Shown here: in pieces, positions 40,836 through 51,858 of the stretch
Position numbering within the stretch: the stretch's first letter is position 1
How the letters are laid out: every line of letters starts with the position of its first letter
NCBI RefSeq assembly: GCF_003987275.1
Contig: NZ_PIQF01000003.1
Span: forward strand, 109,315-173,314
From: Idiomarina seosinensis
GTDB taxonomy: Bacteria; Pseudomonadota; Gammaproteobacteria; Enterobacterales; Alteromonadaceae
Length of the DNA stretch: 64,000 nucleotides
Reading direction: 5' to 3'
The notes under the pieces: model-generated
What the model was told of the DNA's origin: nothing
The model's input: only the letters and a program-made list of their open reading frames with translations
The model's database searches: none
Translations under genes and position numbers: made by a program

Positions 40836-42680
40836 GTGTTAAATAAATACCCGTTGTGGAAAAACTTGCTGGTTGTTTTCGTTATATTATTGGCAGCGCT
40901 GTACGCGCTGCCAAATATTTATGGCGAAGACCCGGCAGTGCAAATTTCCGCAGACCGACAAGCAACGATTGATACCAGCACCCTTGACCGGGTTCGTAGC
41001 GTTTTGACGAGTGCTGACATCTCGCCAAAGTCCATTGCGTTAGAAGAGCAACAGATACTCGTTCGATTAACCTCTGATGACCAACAGCTGAAGGCTCGGG
41101 AAACGCTTGTCGACAGCCTTGGCGATAATTATATCGTAGCTTTAAACTTAGCCCCGGCGACACCTGAGTGGCTAAAAAGCATTGGTGCAGAACCAATGAA
41201 GCTTGGCCTGGACTTGCGTGGCGGTGTTCATTTCTTAATGGAAATCGATATGGACGAAGCGATTCGTAAAATTGTCGATGGCATGAAAGATACCGTGCGT
41301 AATGAGTTGCGCGAAGAAAGAATCCGTTACACGGCAGTCGATGCCGGCGATGACGGTGTCACTGTCGAGCTACGTAACGACGAAGCTTACCAGGCGGCGG
41401 AAAGCTATCTTTCGGATCGTTATCAAGGCTACCAGTTGGTTGAAGAACCAGAACAGCGCACGCTAGTTCTGCAAATGACCGAAGAGAAGCTGGCAGAGAC
41501 GCGTGATTATGCGGTGTCGCAAAACATTACCATTATGCGTAACCGGGTCAATGAGTTAGGTGTGGCTGAACCGCTGATTCAACGCCAGGGGTCAAACCGT
41601 ATAGTGGTTGAGCTGCCAGGCGTTCAGGACACTGCGCGAGCTAAAGAAATTCTAGGCGCTACGGCAACACTTGAGTTCCGTATGGTTGACACTGACAACG
41701 ATGTGCGTGATGCAATCAATGGTCGGGTTCCTTTTGGCAGCGAATTGTTGCCGATGCGAGATGGTCAGGATCAGCTACTTAAAGAAGACGTTATCTTAAC
41801 CGGTGATCATATTGTTAACGCCGGCGTTGGTTATGACGAGTACAATCGTCCACAGGTCAATATTACCCTGGATGGTGCTGGTGGTAATAAGATGTCGATG
41901 GCGACCAAAGATAATGTTGGCGATCCAATGGCTACCGTCTTTATCGAATATAAAGCAACCGATGAGCGGGATGATGAAGGCAATCTGCAGTTTACCAAGA
42001 GTGCCGAAGTTATTAACGTTGCTACCATTCAGTCGCGTTTAGGCAGCAGCTTCCGTATTACCGGTGTTGGTGCACAAGAAGCTAAAAACTTAGCGCTATT
42101 ATTACGCGCAGGTGCTTTGATCGCGCCGATTCAAATCGTTGAAGAGCGCACCGTTGGCCCAAGCCTTGGTCAACAAAATATTGATGCAGGTACTCAGGCA
42201 ATCTTTTGGGGCTTTGTGTTAGTGCTGGTCTTTATGGTCGCGTACTATCGAAAGTTTGGCTTGGTTGCAAACTGTGCATTGGCGGCAAACTTGGTTTTAA
42301 TCATTGGTGTTATGTCGATGATTCCAGGCGCAACTTTAACTTTGCCAGGAATGGCGGGTATCGTTTTAACGGTGGGTATGGCGGTTGACGCCAATGTGTT
42401 GATATTCGAACGAATACGCGAAGAGATAAAAGCCAAGCGTAGCCCACAGCAAGCGATTCACCATGGGTACGACAGCGCATTATCGACCATCGCCGATGCC
42501 AACGTAACAACATTGATTGCGGCATTAATTTTGTTCGCTATCGGTAACGGACCGATTAAAGGGTTCGCGATTACTCTGGCTATCGGGATTATTACTTCAA
42601 TGTTTACCGCGATCATTGGTACCCGTGCCCTTGTGAATTCAGTCTGGGGCGGAAAACGCCTTAGCAAGTTATCTATTTAG
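40836..42680 (+). CDS. secD: Protein translocase subunit SecD
   Basis: SecD is the larger RND-type accessory protein of the Sec translocon. It uses the proton- or sodium-motive force to pull exported proteins into the periplasm. The 614 residues include an N-terminal helix, the [16 protein letters not shown] motif near residue 125, the large periplasmic P1 head, and five C-terminal helices with [17 protein letters not shown]. It starts with GTG, with AAAGG upstream. secF follows 8 bases after the stop. Confidence 0.97.
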   Translation: MLNKYPLWKNLLVVFVILLAALYALPNIYGEDPAVQISADRQATIDTSTLDRVRSVLTSADISPKSIALEEQQILVRLTSDDQQLKARETLVDSLGDNYIVALNLAPATPEWLKSIGAEPMKLGLDLRGGVHFLMEIDMDEAIRKIVDGMKDTVRNELREERIRYTAVDAGDDGVTVELRNDEAYQAAESYLSDRYQGYQLVEEPEQRTLVLQMTEEKLAETRDYAVSQNITIMRNRVNELGVAEPLIQRQGSNRIVVELPGVQDTARAKEILGATATLEFRMVDTDNDVRDAINGRVPFGSELLPMRDGQDQLLKEDVILTGDHIVNAGVGYDEYNRPQVNITLDGAGGNKMSMATKDNVGDPMATVFIEYKATDERDDEGNLQFTKSAEVINVATIQSRLGSSFRITGVGAQEAKNLALLLRAGALIAPIQIVEERTVGPSLGQQNIDAGTQAIFWGFVLVLVFMVAYYRKFGLVANCALAANLVLIIGVMSMIPGATLTLPGMAGIVLTVGMAVDANVLIFERIREEIKAKRSPQQAIHHGYDSALSTIADANVTTLIAALILFAIGNGPIKGFAITLAIGIITSMFTAIIGTRALVNSVWGGKRLSKLSI

Positions 42681-42688
42681 GCGAAGTT

Positions 42689-43633
42689 ATGCGTGAACTT
42701 ATAAATACAGACGAACGAATTCCTTTTATGCGCTTTCGCGGCGTGTTTGCGATAATTAGTGGTTTGCTGATTGTGGCATCTATTATTTCGCTGTCCGTCA
42801 ACAAGCTTAATTTAGGCTTGGACTTTACCGGCGGTACGCTCATTGAGGTAGGCTTTCAACAGCCTGCCGACTTACCGCAAGTGCGTAACGTCTTGAGCGA
42901 TACAGGTTTTGAGGATGCTGTGGTGCAAAACTACGGTACTCAGAAAGATCTATTAATCCGCTTAGAACCTCGTACAGACGTCAAAGCTGAACAGCTCGGG
43001 ACTACTATCCTGGAATCTCTGCGCAGTAATATTGATCAAAATATTGAAATGCGTCGGATTGAGTTTGTCGGCCCTAACGTAGGCGACGAATTTATCGAAC
43101 AGGGCGGTTTGGCGATGCTAACTGCACTCATCTGTATCCTTATATACGTTGCATTGCGATTCGAGTGGCGACTGGCTGTGGGCGCGGTTGCTGCGTTGGC
43201 GCACGATGTAATTATTACCCTGGGTCTATTTTCGATTTTAGGTCTGGAGTTTGATTTAACCGTGCTGGCTGCATTGCTGGCAGTTATCGGTTATTCAATA
43301 AACGATACCGTGGTGGTCTGTGACCGTATCAGGGAAACGTTCCGGAAGTTTGCTAAGTTGACACCGCTACAAACGGTAAACCGAGCACTAACCGATACAC
43401 TGAGCCGTACTATCGTTACTTCAGTAACAACTATTTTAGTGTTACTAACGCTGTTCTTCCTGGGTGGCCCGTTAATTCATGGCTTTTCTACGGCGCTATT
43501 GTTCGGTGTTATTATTGGTACGTACTCGTCTATATTTGTTGCTAGCTCGGTTGCGATTTCGTTCGGTGTTAGCCGTGACGACCTGATGCCAACAGAAGTG
43601 GAAAAAGAGGGTGCGGATCAAGATCCGCTTTAA
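42689..43633 (+). CDS. secF: Protein translocase subunit SecF
   Basis: This is the partner of SecD in the SecDF complex. The 314 residues have six helices, the GLDFTGGTLIEVGF motif near residue 48, and the C-terminal VIGYSINDTVVVCDRIRE segment of SecF. It lies 8 bases after secD, so the two are made together. The yaaA gene follows 37 bases later and may be read from the same transcript. Confidence 0.97.
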   Translation: MRELINTDERIPFMRFRGVFAIISGLLIVASIISLSVNKLNLGLDFTGGTLIEVGFQQPADLPQVRNVLSDTGFEDAVVQNYGTQKDLLIRLEPRTDVKAEQLGTTILESLRSNIDQNIEMRRIEFVGPNVGDEFIEQGGLAMLTALICILIYVALRFEWRLAVGAVAALAHDVIITLGLFSILGLEFDLTVLAALLAVIGYSINDTVVVCDRIRETFRKFAKLTPLQTVNRALTDTLSRTIVTSVTTILVLLTLFFLGGPLIHGFSTALLFGVIIGTYSSIFVASSVAISFGVSRDDLMPTEVEKEGADQDPL

Positions 43634-43670
43634 GCGTTAAAACGAACTACTTAAAGTTCTGGAGAAACTT

Positions 43671-44453
43671 ATGCTCGCTGTATTATCACCGGCTAAAAAC
43701 CTGGATTACGAAAGCGACATTCCGGCAGTAAAGCCGACCCAGCCGCGTTTACTGGATGACGCGGCTGAGTTGGTAGACGTGTGTCGTCAGCTAAGCCCGC
43801 AACAGTTAGGCTCACTAATGAAAATTAGTGACAAATTGGCGGGGCTTAATGCAGCGCGTTTTAGCGAATGGTCGCGGCCGTTTACCGAGCAGAATGCCCG
43901 GCCAGCAATGTACGCCTTTAATGGTGATGTTTATGCCGGGTTAGATGCTTATAACCTGTCTACTGCTCAGGTTGATTCAGCACAGCAGCAACTGCGTATT
44001 TTGTCGGGCCTTTACGGTTTACTAAAACCGTTGGATCTGATGCAGCCTTACCGTTTAGAAATGGGAACTAAGCTGGATAACCCGCGAGGCAAAAGTCTTT
44101 ATCACTTTTGGGGTGACACCATAACTGAGTTGCTTAATCAGGATTTGCAGGAACAAGGAAGTGATGTATTAGTTAATCTTGCATCAAACGAGTACTTCTC
44201 GTCGGTCAATACAAAAAAATTAGCAGCAAAAGTTGTTACTCCAATTTTTAAAGATGAAAAGAATGGTCAATATAAAGTAATTAGTTTTTATGCCAAAAAG
44301 GCTCGAGGGCTAATGGCTCGCTTTATGGTGAACCAAACGCCAGCTTCTGTGTCTGAGTTAAAACAGTTCGACTTAGCTGGTTATCAATTTAATGCAGCGG
44401 AATCTGATGAAAAGCAACTGGTTTTCCTTAGGTCCGAAGCCGCTCGTGGATAA
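43671..44453 (+). CDS. yaaA: Peroxide stress protein YaaA
   Basis: This 260-residue cytosolic DUF328 protein lowers free iron and so limits damage from hydrogen peroxide in E. coli, where OxyR induces it. Family motifs seen are the N-terminal [27 protein letters not shown] near residue 83, [25 protein letters not shown] and the late [11 protein letters not shown]. Length matches E. coli YaaA (258). GGAG precedes the ATG. Here it sits behind secDF rather than thr genes. Confidence 0.95.
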   Translation: MLAVLSPAKNLDYESDIPAVKPTQPRLLDDAAELVDVCRQLSPQQLGSLMKISDKLAGLNAARFSEWSRPFTEQNARPAMYAFNGDVYAGLDAYNLSTAQVDSAQQQLRILSGLYGLLKPLDLMQPYRLEMGTKLDNPRGKSLYHFWGDTITELLNQDLQEQGSDVLVNLASNEYFSSVNTKKLAAKVVTPIFKDEKNGQYKVISFYAKKARGLMARFMVNQTPASVSELKQFDLAGYQFNAAESDEKQLVFLRSEAARG

Positions 44454-44492
44454 TTGATAACGCTCCCGTTTAAGTAACGCAGGAAGTGAATT

Positions 44493-45383
44493 ATGACTGA
44501 CGACAACATGAATCAACAAAGCGATCAGCAACCCAACAGTTCGGTAACCTGGATTGCCGTGGGTGTTATTGTACTGATAATTATTGCAGCGCTTGTTTGG
44601 TGGTGGATTTCTGCGGGAGCAAACGAACAGAGTAAAGTCCAAACAGAGCCAGCTCAGCCAGAGCCGGTAACTCAAACGGTTGAGTCTGAAAAGTCCGAAA
44701 AGGTAGAAGAGCCGGTACAACAAGAGCCTGAGTCTAAGGTTCAAGCTGAACCGGTTATCGAGCCAGAACGAGAGCCAGAACCCGAACCTACTCCTGCTCC
44801 TGAATTACCCGAGCTGGATGAAAGCACGCCTACGATTCTGCAAACTTTAGATACCAGTGGCCTATCCATTCAGCCCCTGAAAAGCTCGCAGTTGGTTCGT
44901 GATGCGGTGGTTATTATTGAAAACCTGCGAAATGGCACCTTGGTACGTGAGCGAACTGTCGTTCAACGTCCCGATGGGCGTTTTAGGGTGTTAGAAATCG
45001 ACGGCGAGTTGTATATCGATGAACAAACTTATAAGCGCTACGATGCTTTAGTGGACTGGTTTGTCAGTCTCGACGAACAAGCCTTAGTTGAAAACTATGA
45101 GCTATTTAAGCCACTGATGAATGAAGCTTTCGCCGATATTGGCTATCCGGACTCTGATATGACCAACGCCGTTTATGAGGCTATTGACGTATTGTTAGAC
45201 ACGCCAGTACCAGAGTCATTGGTGCAGGTTAAAGACGACGAAGTGATGTATACCTACGCAGATCCTGCCTACGAGTCTCTACCGCCGGCGCAAAAACAAC
45301 TGCTTAGAATGGGACCGGATAACATTAAACGTATAAAAAGTAAGTTACGAGAAATTAGGAAGGTCTTAAAAGCAAATCTATGA
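44493..45383 (+). CDS. DUF3014 membrane-anchored protein
   Basis: This is a 296-residue protein with one N-terminal helix (about 20-42). A long Pro/Glu-rich stretch (about 50-110) could span the periplasm, and a globular C-terminal half has QPLKSSQLVRDAVVIIENLRNGTLVRERTVV. I recognise DUF3014; function unknown. The N-terminal topology suggests the C-terminal domain is periplasmic. AGGAAG precedes the ATG. Its stop overlaps the start of the acyltransferase gene as ATGA. Confidence 0.85.
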   Translation: MTDDNMNQQSDQQPNSSVTWIAVGVIVLIIIAALVWWWISAGANEQSKVQTEPAQPEPVTQTVESEKSEKVEEPVQQEPESKVQAEPVIEPEREPEPEPTPAPELPELDESTPTILQTLDTSGLSIQPLKSSQLVRDAVVIIENLRNGTLVRERTVVQRPDGRFRVLEIDGELYIDEQTYKRYDALVDWFVSLDEQALVENYELFKPLMNEAFADIGYPDSDMTNAVYEAIDVLLDTPVPESLVQVKDDEVMYTYADPAYESLPPAQKQLLRMGPDNIKRIKSKLREIRKVLKANL

Positions 45384-45988
45384 GCAAAGAAACGGTAGAC
45401 ACTATTCCGACACACGTGCAAGGCGAATTTCCGACCCGTGACGGGCGTTTTTTAAGATGGCTAGGCCGCTTAGGTTTGCGTTTGTTCGGCGGCTGGAAAA
45501 TTAACGGTGAAATGCCTGACGTGAATAAGGCTATTTTGCCGGTAGCGCCACACACCTCCAACTGGGATTTTCCCGTGGGGGTTTTTGTGATGTTGGCGAT
45601 GGGGCTAAAATTAAACTATTTGGGTAAAGCCAGTTTATTTCGATTCCCGCTGAAAGGGTTAATGACAAAGCTAGGCGGTATTCCAATTGATCGAAGCGCC
45701 CCGAATGGCGTGGTCGGAAAAATGGTTTCCGAGTTCAGCGACAGCGATGAACTGATTCTGGTGATAACCCCTGAAGGAACCCGAAAGAAAGTAAAAGATT
45801 GGAAGAAAGGTTTTTTACATATGGCCAAGCAAGCCAATGTGCCGATTATTCCTGTTGCTTTTGATTACGCTCGTAAAGCTATTGATATAGGTCCGGCCTT
45901 AATGATTACCGGAGAAATAGAAAAAGAGTTGGAGCGTGTTAAGTCATTTTTTGCACACGCCCAGGGCAAACGGGCGGAGTTTAGTTAA
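45380..45988 (+). CDS. 1-acyl-glycerol-3-phosphate acyltransferase family protein
   Basis: This 202-residue PlsC-type acyltransferase has the HX4D motif in APHTSNWDFPVG near residue 54, the substrate motif GGIPIDRSAPNG and PEGTR near residue 133. It should transfer an acyl chain to a glycerophospholipid or related acceptor at the inner membrane. It is shorter than PlsC (245) and resembles the group often called glycerol acyltransferase/lysophospholipid acyltransferase. It overlaps the DUF3014 gene by 4 bases and the next gene by one base. Confidence 0.88.
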   Translation: MSKETVDTIPTHVQGEFPTRDGRFLRWLGRLGLRLFGGWKINGEMPDVNKAILPVAPHTSNWDFPVGVFVMLAMGLKLNYLGKASLFRFPLKGLMTKLGGIPIDRSAPNGVVGKMVSEFSDSDELILVITPEGTRKKVKDWKKGFLHMAKQANVPIIPVAFDYARKAIDIGPALMITGEIEKELERVKSFFAHAQGKRAEFS

Positions 45989-46635
45989 TGGTTAGTGCGC
46001 TGCGCGGGCTGCTTATTGTGCTCAGTTTACTGGCCGTTAAGTCAACTTTAGCGGCCGACTTTTGGCAAAATGACTGGGTAGTTCCTGAGCGCACTGAATC
46101 AAAAAGCTTACTCATAAGGCCGTTAAAAGCGGCAGATTCAGATCGGTTATTTCATAGTTATATGGGCTCGCAAGAGTGGCTTTTCGATCGCTTGGGCTGG
46201 AGCTGGCCATCAGAAAAAAGCTCGCTCGAACAAAATCACTCGATGGTACAGTTGCATTTGAAACAGCAGCAAAACAACGATGCTTACACCTATATCGTGA
46301 TTGATCGAGAGCGCGATATGGTTGTTGGTGTTGTTTATTTCGTGCCGGTTATACAGCAACGTGGCGAGTCAGGTATTATAACTTCGCAAAATTTTAACGC
46401 GGAAGTCACTTGGTGGTTAACACAACCTGCGGTTAACGCGAGTTTACATAACGATTTATTCGAGTTGCTGACCGGCTGGCTCAGAAATGGCTGGCCATGG
46501 TCGCAAGTGTTATTCCCGGTAGCTGAATCGAACGAGCCTGCACGGGCGCTGCTGGATAACAGCTCAGCGCGGTTAATTGGAAGAAACCGTGACACTGAAG
46601 AGCTGTTTTACTCCTATACTTTGGCACGCAAATAA
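45988..46635 (+). CDS. GNAT-like protein with an N-terminal hydrophobic segment
   Basis: This 215-residue protein begins with a hydrophobic segment (about residues 5-22, ending TLAADF) that reads as a signal peptide or anchor. A GNAT-like fold follows: [39 protein letters not shown], and [13 protein letters not shown]. The acetyl-CoA loop is poorly conserved. GNAT enzymes need cytosolic acetyl-CoA, so an exported form would be surprising. A start beyond the hydrophobic part would restore a normal GNAT, but no good ribosome site is seen. TAATG links it to the acyltransferase gene. Confidence 0.65.
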   Translation: MVSALRGLLIVLSLLAVKSTLAADFWQNDWVVPERTESKSLLIRPLKAADSDRLFHSYMGSQEWLFDRLGWSWPSEKSSLEQNHSMVQLHLKQQQNNDAYTYIVIDRERDMVVGVVYFVPVIQQRGESGIITSQNFNAEVTWWLTQPAVNASLHNDLFELLTGWLRNGWPWSQVLFPVAESNEPARALLDNSSARLIGRNRDTEELFYSYTLARK

Positions 46636-46714
46636 ACCGCAAACTATTCCGAATTATGCTATTATTCGCGCCAGATCAAGTAGCGCAGCCAGCGAATTGA
46701 AGAAAGGAAATCCT

Positions 46715-47179
46715 ATGCAAGTTATAGAAGGCGGTATCGCCGCAACAGGCAAGAAATTTGCCATCATTGTCGCCCGCTTTAATCATTTTGTTGTAGAAAG
46801 TTTGTTAGATGGCGCAGTCCAGACGTTGCAACAATACGGACAAGTGAATCAAGATGACATTACCGTGGTGAGAGTGCCAGGTGCTTACGAAATGCCGGTT
46901 ACGGCAAAAAAGTTGGCGGCCTCTGGTCAGTATGATGCGATTATTGCGGTCGGCGCTGTCATTCGCGGCGGTACGCCTCATTTTGAATTTGTAGCTGGTG
47001 AATGTAACAGTGGCCTCGGCCGCGTTGCCAGTGACTTTGGTTTACCGGTTGCGTTTGGTGTCATTACCACAGATAGCCTAGAGCAAGCCATTGAACGCAG
47101 CGGCTCTAAAGCCGGTAACAAAGGCTCCGAAGCAGCCTTAAGTGCGTTAGAGATGGTCAACGTATTAGATAAGCTGTAA
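46715..47179 (+). CDS. ribH: 6,7-dimethyl-8-ribityllumazine synthase
   Basis: This 154-residue cytosolic enzyme makes the riboflavin precursor lumazine from 5-amino-6-ribitylaminouracil and dihydroxybutanone phosphate. It assembles into large shells or pentamers. Key parts are [43 protein letters not shown] with the catalytic histidine, and [13 protein letters not shown]. The ATG at 46715 has AAAGGA upstream; the longer frame from 46577 overlaps the previous gene and adds nothing family-like. It leads ribH-nusB-thiL-pgpA. Confidence 0.96.
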   Translation: MQVIEGGIAATGKKFAIIVARFNHFVVESLLDGAVQTLQQYGQVNQDDITVVRVPGAYEMPVTAKKLAASGQYDAIIAVGAVIRGGTPHFEFVAGECNSGLGRVASDFGLPVAFGVITTDSLEQAIERSGSKAGNKGSEAALSALEMVNVLDKL

Positions 47180-47189
47180 GGAGTAAAAG

Positions 47190-47609
47190 ATGAAACCTGC
47201 AGCACGCAGAAAAGCAAGGAAACTTGCCGTTCAGGCGGTTTACTCCTGGCAGTTAACGCAAAACACATTTACCGATATCGAGGCGCAATACCTTACTGAT
47301 AGCGACACCAGTAAAGTAGATGTTGATTACTTTCTGGAGTTGTTAAGAGGTGTTGGCAGCTATTACAAAAGTCTTGATGAAGCTATTGCACCGTTTTTAG
47401 ACCGACCGATAAAAGAGCTGGACCCGGTAGAGTTAGCGGTACTAAGGATAGCTGCATTCGAACTGAAAGAGCGGTTAGATGTGCCTTATAAAGTAGCGAT
47501 TAATGAGGCTATTGAATTAGCTAAGTCGTTTGGTGCTGATGACAGCCACCGCTTCGTTAATGGCGTGCTTGATAAAGCCGTCGACACATTGCGCCCCGTT
47601 CGCCAATAA
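47190..47609 (+). CDS. nusB: Transcription antitermination protein NusB
   Basis: This 139-residue RNA-binding protein joins NusE (S10) on boxA RNA to prevent early termination in rRNA operons. It has the basic N-terminus [23 protein letters not shown] and the conserved [11 protein letters not shown] and [15 protein letters not shown] segments. It lies 10 bases after ribH with GGAG at the ATG, the usual ribH-nusB order. Confidence 0.96.
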   Translation: MKPAARRKARKLAVQAVYSWQLTQNTFTDIEAQYLTDSDTSKVDVDYFLELLRGVGSYYKSLDEAIAPFLDRPIKELDPVELAVLRIAAFELKERLDVPYKVAINEAIELAKSFGADDSHRFVNGVLDKAVDTLRPVRQ

Positions 47610-47616
47610 ATATAAA

Positions 47617-47637
47617 GCCAACGGTTAAGCCGTTGGC
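47617..47637. terminator. Hairpin between nusB and thiL
   Basis: GCCAACGG (47617-47624) and CCGTTGGC (47630-47637) form a perfect 8-bp stem with a 5-base loop. There is no T-run, so it may only partly separate nusB from thiL. Confidence 0.45.
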
Positions 47638-47649
47638 CATTATAACCTC

Positions 47650-48645
47650 ATGCTTAACGAATTTAGCCTGATCGAACAATATTTCCTAAACAATAAAAAA
47701 CAGCGGCCCGATTCCATTGTTGGTATCGGCGATGATGGCGCTGTTACGCGAGTGCAGCCCAACCATGACTTGGTGACTGTTACCGATACTATGGTCAACG
47801 GCGTTCATTTTGATGAGAGTACCCCGCCACGTGCTATTGGACATAAGATAGTCGCAGTCAACTTAAGTGATCTCGCCGCAATGGGCGCGGAACCCTGTTG
47901 GATATCGCTGGCTTTAACGTTGCCCGATGCCGACGAAACATGGTTGAGTGAATTCGCCGCTGGGCTCCATGAAATTTGTCAGTACTACGATTGTACTTTA
48001 ATTGGTGGTGATACCACCCGTGGGCCGCTGACTGTGACCGTCACTGCTCAGGGGCAAGTACCCGCTGGCGAAGCCATTACCCGTTCTGGCGCTAAGCCAG
48101 GCGACTGGCTTTATGTTAGCGGTCCTTTGGGCGATGCAGGACTGGGTCTGGACATGACACAACAAGCTGATATGGCGACAGGACCGCATTTGCAAAGGTT
48201 GGTGGAACGTCTGTACTACCCGCATCCAAGAGTTGCTTTAGGGCAAACCTTACGCAACGTTGCCGGGGCATGTATCGATATTTCGGACGGTTTGCTAGCA
48301 GATCTGCAGCATTTGCTCTCCAGCTCAGGGGTCGCGGCAGATATCGAGTTGGACAAAATTCCTCTATCGCTGGCGATGACCGAAACCTTGTCCCAGGATG
48401 CGGCTTACAAAAAAGCGCTGACGGCGGGCGATGATTATGAGCTGTGCTTTACGGTCGAAGAGCATAATCGTGGTCGGCTGGAAACTCTTACCGCTCACTT
48501 AAAGAACAAACCGATATGTATTGGTCGAATTACCCAGCTGAGGGAGCCAGCGATTCAATTTAAATTGCACGGCGAAGTTTATGAGCTGCCGCTGGAATAC
48601 CAAGGTTATAACCACTTCAATAACTCCGTTACTGCTAAGGACTAG
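47650..48645 (+). CDS. thiL: Thiamine-monophosphate kinase
   Basis: This 331-residue enzyme phosphorylates thiamine monophosphate to thiamine diphosphate, the active cofactor, using ATP. It shows the family's GIGDDGAV start, the metal-binding DTMVNGVHF and AVNLSDLAAMGAEP, and the GGDTTRGPL and DISDGLLADLQH motifs. thiL is joined to pgpA (2 bases apart) and preceded by nusB, a common gammaproteobacterial order. Its product could serve Dxs, encoded nearby, which uses thiamine diphosphate. Confidence 0.96.
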   Translation: MLNEFSLIEQYFLNNKKQRPDSIVGIGDDGAVTRVQPNHDLVTVTDTMVNGVHFDESTPPRAIGHKIVAVNLSDLAAMGAEPCWISLALTLPDADETWLSEFAAGLHEICQYYDCTLIGGDTTRGPLTVTVTAQGQVPAGEAITRSGAKPGDWLYVSGPLGDAGLGLDMTQQADMATGPHLQRLVERLYYPHPRVALGQTLRNVAGACIDISDGLLADLQHLLSSSGVAADIELDKIPLSLAMTETLSQDAAYKKALTAGDDYELCFTVEEHNRGRLETLTAHLKNKPICIGRITQLREPAIQFKLHGEVYELPLEYQGYNHFNNSVTAKD

Positions 48646-48647
48646 AC

Positions 48648-49121
48648 ATGAAACGTTGGCCCGGCATTAACTTCTTTAACCCTCTACACTTTTTAGCATT
48701 TGGTTTTGGTAGCGGTTTAGTGCCGAAGGCTCCGGGTACCTTTGGAACCCTGGCAGCGATCCCTGTGGTGGGGTTATTAACATTAACGCCACTGTGGTTT
48801 TATCTGCTGTTTACCGTCTTAGGGACAGTATTTGGTATTTATTTATGCCGCCGTACGGCCGATAAAATTGGGGTGCATGATCATCCGGCGATTGTCTGGG
48901 ATGAGATCGTCGGCTATGCCATTGCTATGTTTGCATTGCCGTTTGAGTGGCCGTATATCATTGCAGCATTTCTGCTGTTTCGCTTATTTGATATTAGTAA
49001 ACCGGGCCCAATTGGTTGGCTTGATAAAAGACTCACTGGCGGTAGCGGGATTATGATGGATGACGTGCTGGCAGGGGTTGTCAGCAACGTCATCATTCTG
49101 GGCGTCTTACAGTTTATTTAA
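48648..49121 (+). CDS. pgpA: Phosphatidylglycerophosphatase A
   Basis: This 157-residue inner-membrane enzyme removes the phosphate from phosphatidylglycerophosphate to make phosphatidylglycerol. It has [22 protein letters not shown] near residue 23, the acidic [18 protein letters not shown] motif, and [15 protein letters not shown]. Three to four helices are visible. It lies 2 bases after thiL. Its last 15 bases overlap the end of the convergent dxs. Confidence 0.95.
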   Translation: MKRWPGINFFNPLHFLAFGFGSGLVPKAPGTFGTLAAIPVVGLLTLTPLWFYLLFTVLGTVFGIYLCRRTADKIGVHDHPAIVWDEIVGYAIAMFALPFEWPYIIAAFLLFRLFDISKPGPIGWLDKRLTGGSGIMMDDVLAGVVSNVIILGVLQFI

Positions 49122-50957
49122 ACGGCGTTTGATACTTTGCAATAAACCGTTACTATCCAGCCCCAATTCCGCGCGTACTTCGGCTTGACTGCCATGCTTA
49201 ACAAACTGATCCGGTAGGCCAATGGTTAGCGTGTTTATATTAAGTTGACGTTCCGCTAAAACTTCGAGTACAGCGCTTCCTGCACCGCCTTGTACTGAGT
49301 TTTCTTCGACTGTTACTAGTAGTTCATGAGAACCAGCTGCTTTGACGATAGCGTCGATATCCAGTGGCTTTATAAAGCGCATGTCAATCAGGGTGGCATT
49401 AAGCTGTTCTGCAACTTGGCGGGACTCGGCTAATAATGTACCAAAGCTCAGTATTGCGACGCTTTCTCCAGTTTGGATCAAACGTGATTCGCCAATTGGG
49501 ATACACTGATCAGAATCTCTTAATTCAATTCCTGTCGCACTGCCTCGAGGGTAGCGTACCGCCGCCGGCCCTTGGTATTGATACCCGGTTTGTAGCAGGT
49601 CACGGCATTCCTGCTCGTCACTCGGTGCCATGACCACCATATTAGGAATACAGCGCAAGTAGCTAAGATCAAACGCTCCTTGGTGAGTCGGTCCATCGGC
49701 GCCAACAATACCCGCCCGGTCAATAGCAAACAGTACATCTAAATTCTGTAGCGCAACATCATGTATTAACTGATCGTATGCGCGTTGTAAGAACGTTGAG
49801 TATATAGCAACGACCGGCTTTAAACCGGCAATGGCTAAACCTGCGGCATAAGTAACACTGTGTTGTTCGGCAATGGCTACGTCAAAGTACTGCTTAGGAA
49901 AGCGCTTAGAAAACTCTACCATCCCCGAGCCTTCGCGCATTGCCGGTGTAATAGCCATTAGACTACTGTCCTGGCTGGCTTGATCGCACAACCATTGGCC
50001 AAAAATATCTGAATAGGCTGGTATCCCCGGTGCTTTCACCGGCAGTTGCGATAGCGTCGGGTCAAATTTAGGCACGCCATGGTAGCCGATCGGGTCTTTT
50101 TCTGCAGGCTGATAGCCTTTGCCTTTTTGGGTCGCAATGTGCAATAGTTGCGGACCTTTCAGGTCCCGCATGTTAGTTAAGGTTTCAACCAGCTCGTCAA
50201 TATCGTGGCCATCGATAGGACCGATATAATTAAACCCCAGCTCTTCGAAAATGGTACCTGGAGCCATCATGCCTTTCATGTGTTCTTCGGCGCGACTGGC
50301 AAGGTGTTGAATTTGTGGCAGCGGCTTAAGTAGTTTTTTCCCTTGCTCACGAATTGATGTGTAAACCTTACCGGATAACAGCCGGGCAAAGTGTCGATTA
50401 AGTGCACCGACATTCTCCGAAATAGACATATCATTGTCGTTAAGAATGACCAGCATATTGGGTTTTATGTCACCGGCGTGGTTCATCGCTTCAAATGCCA
50501 TACCTGCGGTCATCGCTCCGTCACCGATAATAGCGACCACTTTTTCCCGCAAGCCACGCCGCTCTGCTGCCACGGCCATGCCTAATGCCGCCGATATCGA
50601 GGTGCTCGAGTGGCCTACTGATAAAACATCGTAAGGACTTTCGTCGCGCCAGGGGAATGGGTGAAGGCCATCTTTTTGCCGTATGGAGTGCAGTTGGTTC
50701 TTACGGCCGGTTAAAATCTTATGAGGATATGCCTGATGACCAACATCCCATACTAACTTGTCTTCGGGAGTGTTGTAGACGTAATGCAATGCTACCGTTA
50801 ACTCGACAGTCCCCAGGCCTGATGCCAGGTGACCACTGCTTTTACTGACTGAACTTAATAAGAACTGTCGAACGTCATCGCATACTTGTTTTAACTGCTT
50901 TGCTGGTACGCGGCGCAGATCTTGTGGCAGATCAATGCTGTCGAGAAGTGTTTTCAT
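49107..50957 (-). CDS. dxs: 1-deoxy-D-xylulose-5-phosphate synthase
   Basis: This 616-residue thiamine-diphosphate enzyme condenses pyruvate with glyceraldehyde-3-phosphate, the first step of the MEP isoprenoid pathway. Motifs include [14 protein letters not shown], the cofactor motif [16 protein letters not shown] to [12 protein letters not shown], the catalytic [15 protein letters not shown] and the C-terminal [16 protein letters not shown]. It lies 13 bases after ispA in the classical xseB-ispA-dxs operon. The 15-base overlap with pgpA is at the 3' ends only. Confidence 0.97.
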   Translation of the reverse strand: MKTLLDSIDLPQDLRRVPAKQLKQVCDDVRQFLLSSVSKSSGHLASGLGTVELTVALHYVYNTPEDKLVWDVGHQAYPHKILTGRKNQLHSIRQKDGLHPFPWRDESPYDVLSVGHSSTSISAALGMAVAAERRGLREKVVAIIGDGAMTAGMAFEAMNHAGDIKPNMLVILNDNDMSISENVGALNRHFARLLSGKVYTSIREQGKKLLKPLPQIQHLASRAEEHMKGMMAPGTIFEELGFNYIGPIDGHDIDELVETLTNMRDLKGPQLLHIATQKGKGYQPAEKDPIGYHGVPKFDPTLSQLPVKAPGIPAYSDIFGQWLCDQASQDSSLMAITPAMREGSGMVEFSKRFPKQYFDVAIAEQHSVTYAAGLAIAGLKPVVAIYSTFLQRAYDQLIHDVALQNLDVLFAIDRAGIVGADGPTHQGAFDLSYLRCIPNMVVMAPSDEQECRDLLQTGYQYQGPAAVRYPRGSATGIELRDSDQCIPIGESRLIQTGESVAILSFGTLLAESRQVAEQLNATLIDMRFIKPLDIDAIVKAAGSHELLVTVEENSVQGGAGSAVLEVLAERQLNINTLTIGLPDQFVKHGSQAEVRAELGLDSNGLLQSIKRRLNKL

Positions 50958-50970
50958 AGTACTCTTTTTG

Positions 50971-51858
50971 TCAGTGGTCCCGCGTTAGCAGAACGGTCGA
51001 GAAGTTTTCTAGCGATTCGGTATTGTACGGTATATCGGCGAGCGACTGTAGTGCTTGTTGGTGCAATGACAGCAGTTTTTGCCGTGCTCCGTCAAGCCCT
51101 AAAAGTTGAACATAGGTTGATTTTTGGGCTTGCTGATCGGAGCCTTGGGGTTTACCAAGAACCTCGGTACTTGATGTGACATCAATAATATCATCTTGGA
51201 TTTGAAAGGCTAGCCCAAGATTTTCTGCAAAATCTCGAAATAGTGAGCGGTACTGCTGCGCTTGCTGAATGCCGCAAAGTACGCCTAAATCAGCGCTGGC
51301 GGTAATTAATGCACCGGTTTTGTGGCGATGTACCCGCTCCAGCTGAGCTTCGGTCAGCTGTTTTTCGGTGGCAGCCAGATCCAGTGATTGACCACCACAC
51401 ATGCCCATACCACCGCTGGCCTGAGCTAATACCGAAACCATCTGCAACTGGCGCTGTGACGGCACTGAGTCAGCGACTGGGGTGCTTAGCAGGCTAAAAG
51501 CAAGTGACTGCAAAGCGTCACCGGCAAGTATTGCCGTTGCCTCGTCAAATGCCCGGTGACAGGTTGGTTGACCGCGCCGCAGGTTGTCATCGTCCATGGC
51601 CGGCAAATCGTCGTGAATGAGTGAATAGGCATGTATACACTCAACGGCACAGGCGGCATTTAAAGCAAGGGAGACATTGGCTCCACATATATCCGCAATA
51701 GTCATGGTTAAATAAGGGCGTACCCGTTTGCCACCGAGTAACACGCCATAACGCATCGCGTCGGCTAGCCGCTGTTCTGCGCCAGCTTCGCTTAAATGTC
51801 GTTGTAAAGCTTGGTCGACTTGCTGCCGCACGCTCGCCGTTATTTGCTGAATGGTCAC
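50971..51858 (-). CDS. ispA: Farnesyl diphosphate synthase (geranyltranstransferase)
   Basis: This 295-residue cytosolic prenyltransferase builds farnesyl diphosphate from isopentenyl and dimethylallyl diphosphate. The first aspartate-rich motif is [14 protein letters not shown] near residue 83, and the second is DDIIDV near residue 228. GGKRVRPYL near the N-terminus binds the diphosphate. It overlaps xseB by 4 bases and precedes dxs, so precursor supply and chain building are expressed together. Confidence 0.96.
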   Translation of the reverse strand: MTIQQITASVRQQVDQALQRHLSEAGAEQRLADAMRYGVLLGGKRVRPYLTMTIADICGANVSLALNAACAVECIHAYSLIHDDLPAMDDDNLRRGQPTCHRAFDEATAILAGDALQSLAFSLLSTPVADSVPSQRQLQMVSVLAQASGGMGMCGGQSLDLAATEKQLTEAQLERVHRHKTGALITASADLGVLCGIQQAQQYRSLFRDFAENLGLAFQIQDDIIDVTSSTEVLGKPQGSDQQAQKSTYVQLLGLDGARQKLLSLHQQALQSLADIPYNTESLENFSTVLLTRDH

